5,542 nucleotides of DNA, taken from positions 1 through 5,542 of the forward strand of contig DAOUAE010000048.1 of the NCBI GenBank assembly GCA_034433795.1, read 5' to 3'. Within the stretch, counting starts at the first letter, position 1. Each line of letters begins with the position of its first letter. The notes beneath the pieces were generated by a model that worked only from the letters and a program-made list of their open reading frames with translations, was not told the origin of the DNA and searched no databases. The DNA comes from DAOUAE01 sp034433795. Lineage in GTDB: Bacteria > Chloroflexota > UBA6077 > FW602-bin22 > DAOUAE01. The translations under genes were made by a program, and so were the position numbers. Below are positions 1 through 5,282 of this stretch, piece by piece.

Positions 1-41
1 CGCCGGGCGGGAGCCACAGCATGGCCCGGCGGGGCGCCAGT

Positions 42-70
42 GCCCCCCGGCCCCGGAATGGGGTGGGGGC
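42..70 (+). promoter_or_regulatory. G/C hairpin abutting a ribosome binding site
   Basis: Bases 42-47 can pair with 65-70 and bases 51-54 with 60-63, leaving a small asymmetric internal loop and a five-base loop. The structure ends exactly where the Shine-Dalgarno sequence aggagg (71-76) of the next gene begins. There is no T run after it, so it is not an intrinsic terminator. It could affect translation of the gene starting at 83, or be a chance product of G-rich sequence. No promoter is recognisable in 1-82, so the promoter for the plus-strand pair probably lies further left. Confidence 0.25.
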
Positions 71-82
71 AGGAGGAAAGAC

Positions 83-577
83 ATGGAGGTTTTCGATCCC
101 CAGACGGTCATCCGGCGCTACGGGCTTTCTCCCTATCGCCTCTTCCCCCAGGAGCGGTGCTTCGACTGGGTGGAGGAGGCCATGGCCTGGGCGCGGACAC
201 ATTACCCGGACGCTGACCCGGTAGCCCGGGCCGTCTTCGCCGCCCTGGTGCCGGGATACACCACCGGCCTGTTCGGCGGCTACGGGACCGATGATCATCC
301 CCTGCACCAGGCGGCTGACGCCTTCCTCATGGCGCTGGCCGCCTGGCTGCCGCCGGCACCGGGCGAACTTCTGGCCTGGGGCCCGGCCGACTCCCAGCCG
401 CTGTCGCCGGAGGCGACCGCGCGGGTGCTCGATCTGGTGGAGGTTTTTCTTTTTGTCTCGCCGGAGGTGGCGGTAACCCAGGCGCTGCGGGACGCCGATG
501 CGCTGCCGGCAGAGGAGGCAGAGTATCGGCGGGAGGCGCTCCTGCGGGTGCGGGCGTATCTGGAGGTGCGGCCGTGA
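83..577 (+). CDS. Hypothetical protein, 164 aa
   Basis: I do not recognise this family. The ATG at 83 is chosen because aggagg lies at 71-76, six bases upstream. The reading frame is open to the left edge, so a longer upstream form cannot be formally excluded. The protein is acidic and mostly helical in appearance. An N-terminal segment (residues 1-45) is rich in aromatic residues. A Gly-rich turn around residues 70-80 contains GGYG. An Ala/Leu-rich helix follows near residues 86-102, and an acidic C-terminal helical region (about 125-160) is rich in Glu and Arg. No signal peptide, convincing membrane span or Cys cluster is seen. Its stop overlaps the GTG start of the next gene by four bases (GTGA), so the two are probably co-translated and may act together. 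No function can be assigned. Confidence 0.72.
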   Translation: MEVFDPQTVIRRYGLSPYRLFPQERCFDWVEEAMAWARTHYPDADPVARAVFAALVPGYTTGLFGGYGTDDHPLHQAADAFLMALAAWLPPAPGELLAWGPADSQPLSPEATARVLDLVEVFLFVSPEVAVTQALRDADALPAEEAEYRREALLRVRAYLEVRP

Positions 578-927
578 CGACCATCGTCTGGGTGTCGCGT
601 CATGCGCCGCTCCCGGCCCAGATACGGGCGCTGCGCGAACGGTTCGGGGAGAATGCCCGCATCATCGTCGATCCCCGGCCGTTCTCGTCGGCCGAGGAGA
701 TCGTCCAGCGCTTCCGGGAGGTGAACGGGGACGAGATGGTGGTGGTGGCCCCGCTCTCGGTTATCGCTGCCCTCTGCGCCCAGGGCATCCGTCCGCTCTA
801 CGCCCGCATGGTCCAGATTCCGGCCGTCGAGGACCCGGACACCGACTGCTGGGCCAGCGGCCGGGCCTACCGGTTTGTCCAGTTTGAGCGGATCAGCGAG
901 GTGCGCCTGGTGACCGAGCCGCTGTAG
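574..927 (+). CDS. Small VSRH-motif protein, 117 aa, unknown function
   Basis: This starts at a GTG overlapping the previous stop, with ggaggt at 562-567, six bases upstream. The predicted order is a Rossmann-like alternation. A beta strand (residues 3-7) ends in V-S-R-H (7-10). Then come a helix (12-25), a strand (28-33), a helix (about 39-50), a strand after Gly-Asp (52-58), and a helix containing A-A-L-C-A (about 65-70). The tail includes Y-R-F-V and ends V-T-E-P-L. From memory, small proteins with a similar opening and similar end occur as uncharacterised proteins in phages and mobile elements of thermophiles; I cannot name the family. The SRH motif and the following strand/helix weakly recall Csx16, a CRISPR-associated CARF-like family, but overall similarity is too low to name it so. 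It is the last gene of a two-gene unit and is followed by a strong terminator. Confidence 0.85.
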   Translation: MTTIVWVSRHAPLPAQIRALRERFGENARIIVDPRPFSSAEEIVQRFREVNGDEMVVVAPLSVIAALCAQGIRPLYARMVQIPAVEDPDTDCWASGRAYRFVQFERISEVRLVTEPL

Positions 928-1126
928 CCACGGCCCCCGGCGGAGGTGCCGGGGGCTTTTCTTTTGTTCGCCAGCGCCCGGCCTCCGGTGGCCAGGTGAG
1001 ATACAGCGCTGGTACCACCTGGCCGTCGGCTCCGATGTGGAACTCCAGCCGTCCGACGGCCTCCTCCACCAGGGCCCGGTTGCGCTCCAGCCAGGCGATG
1101 ATGATGTCGGTGACCGTCCGGCTCAC
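893..1126 (-). CDS. Hypothetical protein, 77 aa, last gene of the minus-strand operon
   Basis: Start is a GTG at 1126-1124, overlapping the sigma factor's TGA by four bases. A GGGAGGGG sequence just upstream supports coupled translation. Residues 4-27 form a likely amphipathic helix (T-D-I-I-I-A-W-L-E-R, then L-V-E-E-A). A short strand region follows (L-E-F-H-I-G, then V-V-P-A-L-Y-L-T-W-P, to about residue 47). From about residue 53 the sequence becomes a Lys/Pro/Ala tail. This tail is encoded by the opposing terminator hairpin and by the last 35 bases of the convergent gene, so it is probably not a folded domain. I do not recognise the family. Its position directly behind a sigma factor would suit a small modulator of that factor, but this is only a guess from position. 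Confidence 0.75.
   Translation of the reverse strand: MSRTVTDIIIAWLERNRALVEEAVGRLEFHIGADGQVVPALYLTWPPEAGRWRTKEKPPAPPPGAVATAARSPGAPR
933..965 (+). terminator. Intrinsic terminator of the plus-strand gene pair
   Basis: The arms gcccccgg (933-940) and ccgggggc (949-956) pair perfectly over eight bases, and c941-g948 may add one more pair. They are followed by tttt-c-tttt (957-965). The hairpin begins five bases after the TAG stop at 925-927. The minus strand has no T run on the other side of the hairpin, so it should act only on plus-strand transcripts. It lies inside the coding end of the opposing 77-residue gene. Confidence 0.92.
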
Positions 1127-1887
1127 AGCCCCTCCCGCAGTCCGGCCGCCAGACGACGCAGGCGGATGAGCGCCCGCGCCTCGATCTGGCGCACCCGCTC
1201 GCGACTCAGTCCCAGCAGCCGCCCCACCTCCTCCAGCGTCCGCTCGCCTTTGTCATCCAGGCCAAAGCGCAGGACGATCACCTGGGCCTCGCGGGGAGCG
1301 AGCATGCCCAGCAGGGCCCGGATGGTCGCGTGCCGATCCAGCCGGGCGACCGTCTCGGTCCAGTCCTCCTGCCCGGCCACCCCCTCCAGAGTGAGGGAAT
1401 CGTCCTCATCGTGGACAGGCTGGGAGAGGGACTGCACAGCCCGGGCCTGGCGGGCCTGGCGGAGCAGCCGGTCTCGCAGGGGAGATCGGGGCTCATCCGC
1501 GCGTCGCAGCCAGTCCTGGATGTGGAACGGCAGGCGGATGGTGTGGGCCTGGTTGGTGTACAGGCGGGCCATGTGCTGGCGAATCCACCAGGAGGCGTAG
1601 GTGGAGAGCCGCTGTTCGCCCGCCCCACGCTCCGGCTGGTACCGCCGGATGGCCTCCCACAGTCCCAGCAGGCCGGCCTGCACCAGATCGTCCAGCCCCA
1701 CACCCGGTGTCTCTGGCCGTTTGCGCAGAAAGAGCAGGGCCCAGTGGAGGACCAGCCGCTGATTGCGCTGGACCAGCTCCTCCAGCGCCGCCTGGTCGCC
1801 CTGCTGCACACGCCACAGCAGTCGGCGCTCCTCCTCCGGCGCCGGCGGGGGCGGCAGGTCCGGCGGCAGCCGTTCAGCCCGCGCCAT
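1123..1887 (-). CDS. RNA polymerase sigma-70 family factor, 254 aa
   Basis: This is a clear sigma-70 protein that directs RNA polymerase core to promoters. A Pro-rich N-terminus (residues 1-20) replaces region 1.1. Region 2.1 is about 41-57 and the core-binding region 2.2 is 65-80 (D-D-L-V-Q-A-G-L-L-G-L-W-E-A). Regions 2.3/2.4 are 94-120 (S-T-Y-A-S-W-W-I-R-Q, then T-I-R-L-P). A divergent region 3 follows, and the region 4.2 helix-turn-helix is about 217-244 (T-L-E-E-V-G, then R-E-R-V-R-Q-I-E-A). Aligned to E. coli RpoD, the melting aromatics Y97, W100 and W101 and the -35 contacts R229, E230 and Q234 are kept. The equivalents of F427 and T440 are L94 and A107. At 254 residues it is far shorter than a housekeeping factor and resembles group 2-3 or element-encoded factors. 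The ATG at 1887 has GGGAG about ten bases upstream and overlaps the nuclease gene by 14 bases. Family is certain; the role on element promoters is inferred. Confidence 0.96.
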   Translation of the reverse strand: MARAERLPPDLPPPPAPEEERRLLWRVQQGDQAALEELVQRNQRLVLHWALLFLRKRPETPGVGLDDLVQAGLLGLWEAIRRYQPERGAGEQRLSTYASWWIRQHMARLYTNQAHTIRLPFHIQDWLRRADEPRSPLRDRLLRQARQARAVQSLSQPVHDEDDSLTLEGVAGQEDWTETVARLDRHATIRALLGMLAPREAQVIVLRFGLDDKGERTLEEVGRLLGLSRERVRQIEARALIRLRRLAAGLREGL

Positions 1888-2362
1888 CGCGGTCGATCTC
1901 CCGGAGGATCGCCTCCACCGCCTCCAGATCGGAGACGACGGCGGCCTGGCCGCCCGCTGCCAGGATGGCCGCGATCTCCGTCTCCTGGTGGCGCGAGGGG
2001 CGGCAGCGTGGGCGTTTCACTTCCAGGGCCAGGAAGTGCCCCCGGTAGCAGGCCAGGATATCAGGGACGCCGGGCCGCTGGCCGAGGTGGCCGTGCACCT
2101 TGAGAACCCAGGCACCCCGGAGGCGCAGGTAGTCGGTGATCGCCGCGACGATGTCGCTCTCCCGGGGTGGGCGGACGAAGATGATGCGTGGCATCTCTCT
2201 CCTCCGCAGTGTCTGCATCACCAGGTACTCGGCCTCGGTCAGGTCCCGATGGCCGCGCTCTCTGGCCAGCGCCTTCTCACAGAACCGGCAGACCCGAACA
2301 ATGCGCCCCTGCCAGACGACGGTGAAAAGCGCCCGTCGCCGCTGGCAGCGGGCGCAGGTCAC
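1874..2362 (-). CDS. VRR-NUC nuclease with N-terminal zinc-finger-like Cys pairs, 162 aa
   Basis: The C-terminal part (about residues 66-155) is a VRR-NUC domain, a PD-(D/E)XK-type nuclease fold found in phage and repair proteins acting on branched or flapped DNA. Visible core residues are E68 (E-S-D-I-V-A-A-I), the G-V-P-D-I-L motif with D101, the L-E-V-K motif with E114 and K116, and Q126. All expected catalytic positions are present, so it should be active. Residues 1-30 carry C3-x2-C6 and C25-x2-C28, a four-Cys zinc-ribbon-like knuckle not needed for catalysis. The GTG at 2362-2360 overlaps the upstream stop (GTGA) and has GGAGG seven bases before it. A second in-frame ATG at residue 57 has its own strong binding site and would give a 106-residue nuclease without the Cys module. 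The sigma factor follows with a 14-base overlap. It probably processes replication or recombination intermediates of the element; that role is inferred. Confidence 0.93.
   Translation of the reverse strand: MTCARCQRRRALFTVVWQGRIVRVCRFCEKALARERGHRDLTEAEYLVMQTLRRREMPRIIFVRPPRESDIVAAITDYLRLRGAWVLKVHGHLGQRPGVPDILACYRGHFLALEVKRPRCRPSRHQETEIAAILAAGGQAAVVSDLEAVEAILREIDRDGAG
2192..2206 (-). promoter_or_regulatory. Internal ribosome binding site and ATG inside the nuclease gene
   Basis: On the minus strand GGAGGAGAG is followed by an ATG at 2194-2192, in frame with the nuclease and encoding its residue 57. Starting here would give a 106-residue protein (1874-2194) containing the complete VRR-NUC domain without the Cys pairs. 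VRR-NUC proteins of roughly this size are common in phages, so either the short form is the main product or both are made. The Arg/Glu codons in this stretch could also produce the purine-rich run by chance. Confidence 0.45.
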
Positions 2363-2571
2363 CGGCGCCCCTCCGTTTTCGGGTGCTTGAGGCTGGTCAG
2401 CACCGTCCGCCCGCCCCGCGGGCCCTTTTTCTTCAGAACGGCGAAGGTGAGAACATGGCCGGAGGGGGTTTTCTTCGCCCGGTATCGCAGCACCTGGTCC
2501 CTGGGGGGATTGCGATAGTCCTCGACGCGGAAGTTTTTCGTGGTCTTGAGTGTGGCCCTGCGCTCCGCCAC
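2359..2571 (-). CDS. Small basic protein, 70 aa, unknown function
   Basis: Two consecutive GTG codons lie at 2574-2572 and 2571-2569. The Shine-Dalgarno AGGAGG (minus strand, 2582-2577) is only two bases from the first and five from the second, so the second is preferred; the first would give 71 residues. The binding site overlaps the ATPase's TAG stop, and the stop of this gene overlaps the nuclease GTG (GTGA), tying it into the operon. The protein is strongly basic, with many Lys and Arg residues at both ends. A middle part resembling beta strands (V-L-R-Y-R-A-K-K, then H-V-L-T-F-A-V-L-K-K-K) precedes a Gly/Arg turn. No family is recognised. Charge, size and position between an ATPase and a nuclease suggest nucleic-acid binding, but that is inference. 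Confidence 0.77.
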   Translation of the reverse strand: MAERRATLKTTKNFRVEDYRNPPRDQVLRYRAKKTPSGHVLTFAVLKKKGPRGGRTVLTSLKHPKTEGRR

Positions 2572-2580
2572 CACCGCCTC

Positions 2581-3870
2581 CTAGAAGGGCGCATCTTCTG
2601 CGCTGGCCGCCAGCGCCCAGCGGGTCGGGCGGCCGCGCCCACCGCGTGAATCCTCCAGGGCCACGACATGCCCCTGCCCGCGCAGGCGGGAGAGCATGGC
2701 CCTCACGCTATTTTCCCCTATTTCCAGCCGCTCTGCCAGGTCCTGGGCCGTCAGCGGTTCACGGGCCTGGCGCAGAATGGCCAGGATGCGCCAGCCGAGG
2801 TGGGCTGATTCGGCCAGTGTCTCGTGCTCGGCCACATCGGCCGCCGAGAGAGTCACCAGCCGGCGCCCCTCATCGAAGCGCAGGCGCAGGCCGATGGGCG
2901 TGGGCCAGAGGGGCCCGTGGTTCACCTTGCGGTGGTAGAGAGCCATGACCACCTCCTCGCGCGACTCCAGGTCCCGGCGCAGCTCCCAGACCGACCGGGC
3001 GGAGTTGATGACGAAGACATTGCCGTAGGGCGTGGCCTGTCTCAGCATCATCCCCTCCTTGGAGATATGGCTGATGATGAGACTGGCTGCCCGGAGCTCG
3101 CGCAGGGCCTGAAAAAAGCGGATAACCGGCTCGGTCTCCTTGAGCTCGCCCCCGGCCGCCATGGCGATGGAGTCGATAATGAGGAGTCCGATGGCGCGTT
3201 CGCTCACCCACCGGCGCACGGCATCGAGATCGTCGGCCAGCGGGCGGTGCATCCGCCGGTGGAGATACGACGGCAGAGCCTCCAGACCCCAGCCCCGTGC
3301 CAGATACCCCAGACGCACCCGCTGGTCCTCGGCATCGTCCTCCCAGTTGAGATACAGCACCGCGGTCCGGCGCCGGACCCGCAGCGGTGGTGGCAGCGCC
3401 TGCCCGGTCTGGACCGCCAGCCCGATGGCCAGGGCCAGAAAGGATTTGCCCGATCCCCCCTGGGCGTAGATGACCGTCGGCTGCTTCTCGGCCAGCAGTG
3501 GTTCGACCAGGGCCGGCGCGGCAGCCGGCTCTGGCAGGCTGGCCAGGTCGATCACCGGTTCGCCCTCCCGCCAGAGGCCGACGGTCTCGACGATGGCGTA
3601 CTCCAGCATATCGCGCCAGGGGATTTTGTCCGTGCGGGTGGCCAGCATGCGCACCACCTCCTGGCGCGACCGCGGGGCGAGCAGGTTCAGCCGGCCGAGG
3701 AAATAGTGGCCGGGACGATTGCCCTCCACCGGCCGGGCCGTCTGCACCAGGAGCTCGGCCACCACATCTCCCTCTTCCTCCCGCAGGCGGGAGAGGCGCA
3801 GGACGATGTTTTCCTGCTCCCACATCCAGACGAAGTTATCGCCCTCCCGGCGCAGCTTGACCGGACCCAT
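2581..3870 (-). CDS. RepA/AAA_25-type RecA-fold ATPase with C-terminal winged helix, 429 aa
   Basis: This is a P-loop ATPase of the RecA/DnaB-like group typified by plasmid RepA helicase (AAA_25) and common in replication modules of phages and plasmids. Residues 1-105 form an N-terminal domain of mixed strands and helices. Walker A is G138-G-S-G-K-S143. A strand ending L-N-W-E-D-D (174-179) holds the likely catalytic Glu177. Walker B is L-L-I-I-D-S (229-234). A strand ending I-S-H-I-S-K (266-271) is sensor-like. The segments A-T-P-Y-G (279-283) and A-R-S-V-W-E (291-296) match what I remember of mobile-element relatives. Residues 357-420 are a winged helix (L-T-A-Q-D-L-A-E-R-L, then S-V-R-A-M-L-S-R-L-R) with a basic wing, probably DNA-binding. 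The ATG at 3870 has GGAGG nine bases upstream; a nearer GGGGAGG touches the codon. It overlaps the upstream gene by 35 bases. The family is firm, but helicase, loader or recombinase function cannot be distinguished here. Confidence 0.96.
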   Translation of the reverse strand: MGPVKLRREGDNFVWMWEQENIVLRLSRLREEEGDVVAELLVQTARPVEGNRPGHYFLGRLNLLAPRSRQEVVRMLATRTDKIPWRDMLEYAIVETVGLWREGEPVIDLASLPEPAAAPALVEPLLAEKQPTVIYAQGGSGKSFLALAIGLAVQTGQALPPPLRVRRRTAVLYLNWEDDAEDQRVRLGYLARGWGLEALPSYLHRRMHRPLADDLDAVRRWVSERAIGLLIIDSIAMAAGGELKETEPVIRFFQALRELRAASLIISHISKEGMMLRQATPYGNVFVINSARSVWELRRDLESREEVVMALYHRKVNHGPLWPTPIGLRLRFDEGRRLVTLSAADVAEHETLAESAHLGWRILAILRQAREPLTAQDLAERLEIGENSVRAMLSRLRGQGHVVALEDSRGGRGRPTRWALAASAEDAPF

Positions 3871-4243
3871 CCTCCCCGTCCTCCACCACGAAGTCGGCCA
3901 GGATCAGAAACCCGTTGGATGAGAGTTTGCCGTTCAGATGACCATCGGGCACGGGTTTTGCTGGGGGTTTTGGTGTGGCAGCAGGAAGCGGCTGCGGCTC
4001 CCGCGCCGGACAGCGGTGCGGCCGCCCGTCCATGGTGTAGCGGCGGCCGTTCAGGAGATAGACCGGTGTGCCACACAGACAGAGCAGATGATCCTCAGGG
4101 CCGACCCCCGGCGCCGGACAGCGGTGCGGCTGGGTGGTACCGGCCTCCACCCGCGTGGGGCGGGCCCGCGTCGGCCCCCAGTCCCACTGCACCAGCGCAC
4201 CACAGTCAGGACAGCGGTGCAGCGCTCCCCAGCGCGATCTCAC
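3836..4243 (-). CDS. Protein with repeated HRCP zinc-knuckle-like motifs, 135 aa
   Basis: No known family is recognised. The motif H-R-C-P occurs three times (starting at residues 9, 40 and 76), and two Cys-rich pairs accompany it: C11-x2-C14-G and C55-x-C57-G. This gives two possible four-ligand modules, C11/C14/H40/C42 and C55/C57/H76/C78, each of the type C-x(1-2)-C-G, spacer, H-x-C. Residues 81-100 are a Pro/Ala/Lys-rich linker. Residues 101-135 hold a short hydrophobic segment (G-F-L-I-L-A-D-F-V-V) and an acidic/Gly tail, which overlaps the ATPase start. The GTG start overlaps the previous stop (GTGA), with a modest GGAG upstream. Zinc binding is likely from the ligand pattern. A nucleic-acid or partner-binding role beside the ATPase is inference. 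Confidence 0.8.
   Translation of the reverse strand: MRSRWGALHRCPDCGALVQWDWGPTRARPTRVEAGTTQPHRCPAPGVGPEDHLLCLCGTPVYLLNGRRYTMDGRPHRCPAREPQPLPAATPKPPAKPVPDGHLNGKLSSNGFLILADFVVEDGEDGSGQAAPGGR
4003..4220. repeat. Direct repeat encoding the HRCP motifs (two exact 20-bp copies, one shorter)
   Basis: The 20-base string starting gcgccggaca occurs identically at 4003-4022 and 4111-4130. Its 12-base core ggacagcggtgc recurs at 4209-4220. Copies are 108 and 93 bases apart (multiples of three), and read on the minus strand each encodes H-R-C-P. The flanks are unrelated, so only the motif itself is shared. Confidence 0.9.
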
Positions 4244-5109
4244 TCCTCACTCCAGCCGGCAAGGCAAATCCGGGAAAAGGGCTGCGGCTCCTCCGGCCAG
4301 GGCACAGGATACGGCCAGGTCGGCAGCCCCTGACAGGGAGCGGCGAAGACCTGGCAGGGGGCAGCGAAGAGACGAAACTCCCGCCGGGAGGTGGGGCCAG
4401 GGTAGCACCACGCGCGTGACCGGAAGACCCAGGCGACGCCGGGAGCCGGGCCATAGAGGGCGACGGGGCGGGCGTGGGAGGCACGATACCCCCGGTCGTG
4501 GGCGACGATGACGCCAGCGAGATCGACCTCACCGCAGACGAAGAGGGCGGCGGCCATACAGGGGATTTCGGTCGCGCAGAAGAGATCAGCCGCCTGGGCG
4601 AGGGCGTAGAAGCCGCAGGTGCCGGCGGTCCCGGCAGCGTCGAAGCTATAGAGGAAGGCAGCGGCTCCGGCCTCCAGGTGCTCGGCGGCGCTGCGTCCAG
4701 GGAACCGGGTGGAGCCATCGGCGCAGCGGCAGACGGCATGCGCCCAGCCATCAGCGCGGGGAAGCCAGTCCTGCCAGGACTGGCCGTAGGCGATGCCGAC
4801 CAGGACCCAGTGCGGGCTGGCCCAGTGCGGACGCTCCAGCCGCCACCAGCGGTATCCCCGGACCGGTTGACAGGTCTCCAGAGCCTGCATGAGCGCCTGC
4901 TCGGTCGGCGCGCGGGGGCGCAGGTCGTCGAGAGTCGCAGGACGCACCGTCACATGGGCGTGGAGGGAGGCGGCGCAGAGAGGGCAGCGGACCATCTGGT
5001 CGAGCGGGGCGTGGAAGCCGGCGGCGACGGGGGCGAGAACGATCCGGGAGGCGGTGTGGGCGTTGCAGGTGGTGCATTTCTCGGTGATCTCCCAGACCAT
5101 CCACGCCAT
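4240..5109 (-). CDS. Cys-rich conserved hypothetical protein with zinc-ribbon-like N-terminus, 289 aa
   Basis: The ATG at 5109 has a perfect GGAGGT five bases upstream. Residues 12-45 carry C12-x2-C15 and C42-x2-C45, a zinc-ribbon-like pair of knuckles. The rest resembles, from memory, an uncharacterised domain found in actinobacterial and Chloroflexi-type proteins. It opens with G-Y-R-W-W-R-L (85-91), continues with C-G-F-Y-A-L (165-170), and ends with G-E-V-D-L-A-G-V-I-V-A-H-D-R-G-Y-R-A (193-210) and an A-R-P-V-A-L-Y strand. An insertion rich in Trp lies near residues 96-125. The C-terminal 40 residues are Pro/Trp-rich and contain a seven-residue tandem duplication (F-A-A-P-C-Q at 248-253 and 255-260). 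No signal peptide or membrane span is seen, so it is likely cytoplasmic. It is three bases downstream of the Pro-rich peptide gene and overlaps the next gene by four bases. The domain has no known function to my knowledge. Confidence 0.86.
   Translation of the reverse strand: MAWMVWEITEKCTTCNAHTASRIVLAPVAAGFHAPLDQMVRCPLCAASLHAHVTVRPATLDDLRPRAPTEQALMQALETCQPVRGYRWWRLERPHWASPHWVLVGIAYGQSWQDWLPRADGWAHAVCRCADGSTRFPGRSAAEHLEAGAAAFLYSFDAAGTAGTCGFYALAQAADLFCATEIPCMAAALFVCGEVDLAGVIVAHDRGYRASHARPVALYGPAPGVAWVFRSRAWCYPGPTSRREFRLFAAPCQVFAAPCQGLPTWPYPVPWPEEPQPFSRICLAGWSEE
4330..4368. repeat. Tandem 21-bp repeat encoding FAAPCQ twice
   Basis: Units 4330-4347 and 4351-4368 match at 15 of 18 positions and are separated by one codon. 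All three differences are at third codon positions and synonymous on the minus strand, so the peptide F-A-A-P-C-Q is identical in both copies. Confidence 0.87.
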
Positions 5110-5112
5110 GAG

Positions 5113-5253
5113 CTACCTCCGTACGGGAACTGGCGTGCGTTCCGGGGGCGCCGGCGGGGCCGGCGTCTCCGGCGTCGGCGTGCGCTCCGGGAGCGGGCGC
5201 ACGGGGACAGGCGTGATGCGAATGATACGCAGGGGATTGCCGATACGAGTCAT
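5113..5253 (-). CDS. Pro-rich basic peptide, 46 aa
   Basis: The frame is open to 5451, but the ATG at 5253 is chosen because AAGGAGGAGAG lies directly upstream and the longer version would overlap the membrane protein gene in another frame. The product starts with a short basic/hydrophobic segment (M-T-R-I-G-N-P-L-R-I-I-R-I) and then consists almost wholly of Pro, Thr, Val, Glu and Arg. T-P-V-P-V-R occurs twice, at about residues 14-19 and 40-45, flanking a Pro/Ala stretch. Such a sequence would be extended and disordered. It is not long enough to look like a TonB-type energy-transducing protein. It sits between a small membrane protein gene (29 bases upstream) and the 289-residue gene (3 bases downstream). 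No function can be assigned; translation is supported by the strong binding site only. Confidence 0.65.
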   Translation of the reverse strand: MTRIGNPLRIIRITPVPVRPLPERTPTPETPAPPAPPERTPVPVRR

Positions 5254-5282
5254 CTCTCCTCCTTTGCAGCGTGCATCAGCAC

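Noticed and set aside
21..224. Short plus-strand frame starting at 21
   Set aside because: It has no ribosome binding site, is Arg/Gly-rich and overlaps the gene at 83 in another frame.
444..457. T-rich run on the plus strand
   Set aside because: It is not preceded by a hairpin and encodes the V-F-L-F-V segment of the 164-residue protein.
1330..2103. Plus-strand open frame opposite the sigma factor and nuclease
   Set aside because: It is a shadow of two confidently identified minus-strand genes, and its product becomes Arg/Pro/Gly-rich with no domain.
3985..4300. Short gctgcggctcc match between two places
   Set aside because: It encodes unrelated E-P-Q-P segments in two proteins and is the length expected by chance in this composition.
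2824..4419. Very long plus-strand open frame (531 codons) opposite the ATPase and the Cys-rich genes
   Set aside because: It is antisense to well-supported genes, has no convincing ribosome binding site and yields low-complexity protein. Long antisense frames are expected in G+C-rich DNA.
4867..4872. Plus-strand ttgaca resembling a -35 box
   Set aside because: No -10-like hexamer lies at a suitable distance and it is inside a minus-strand gene, so it is probably chance.
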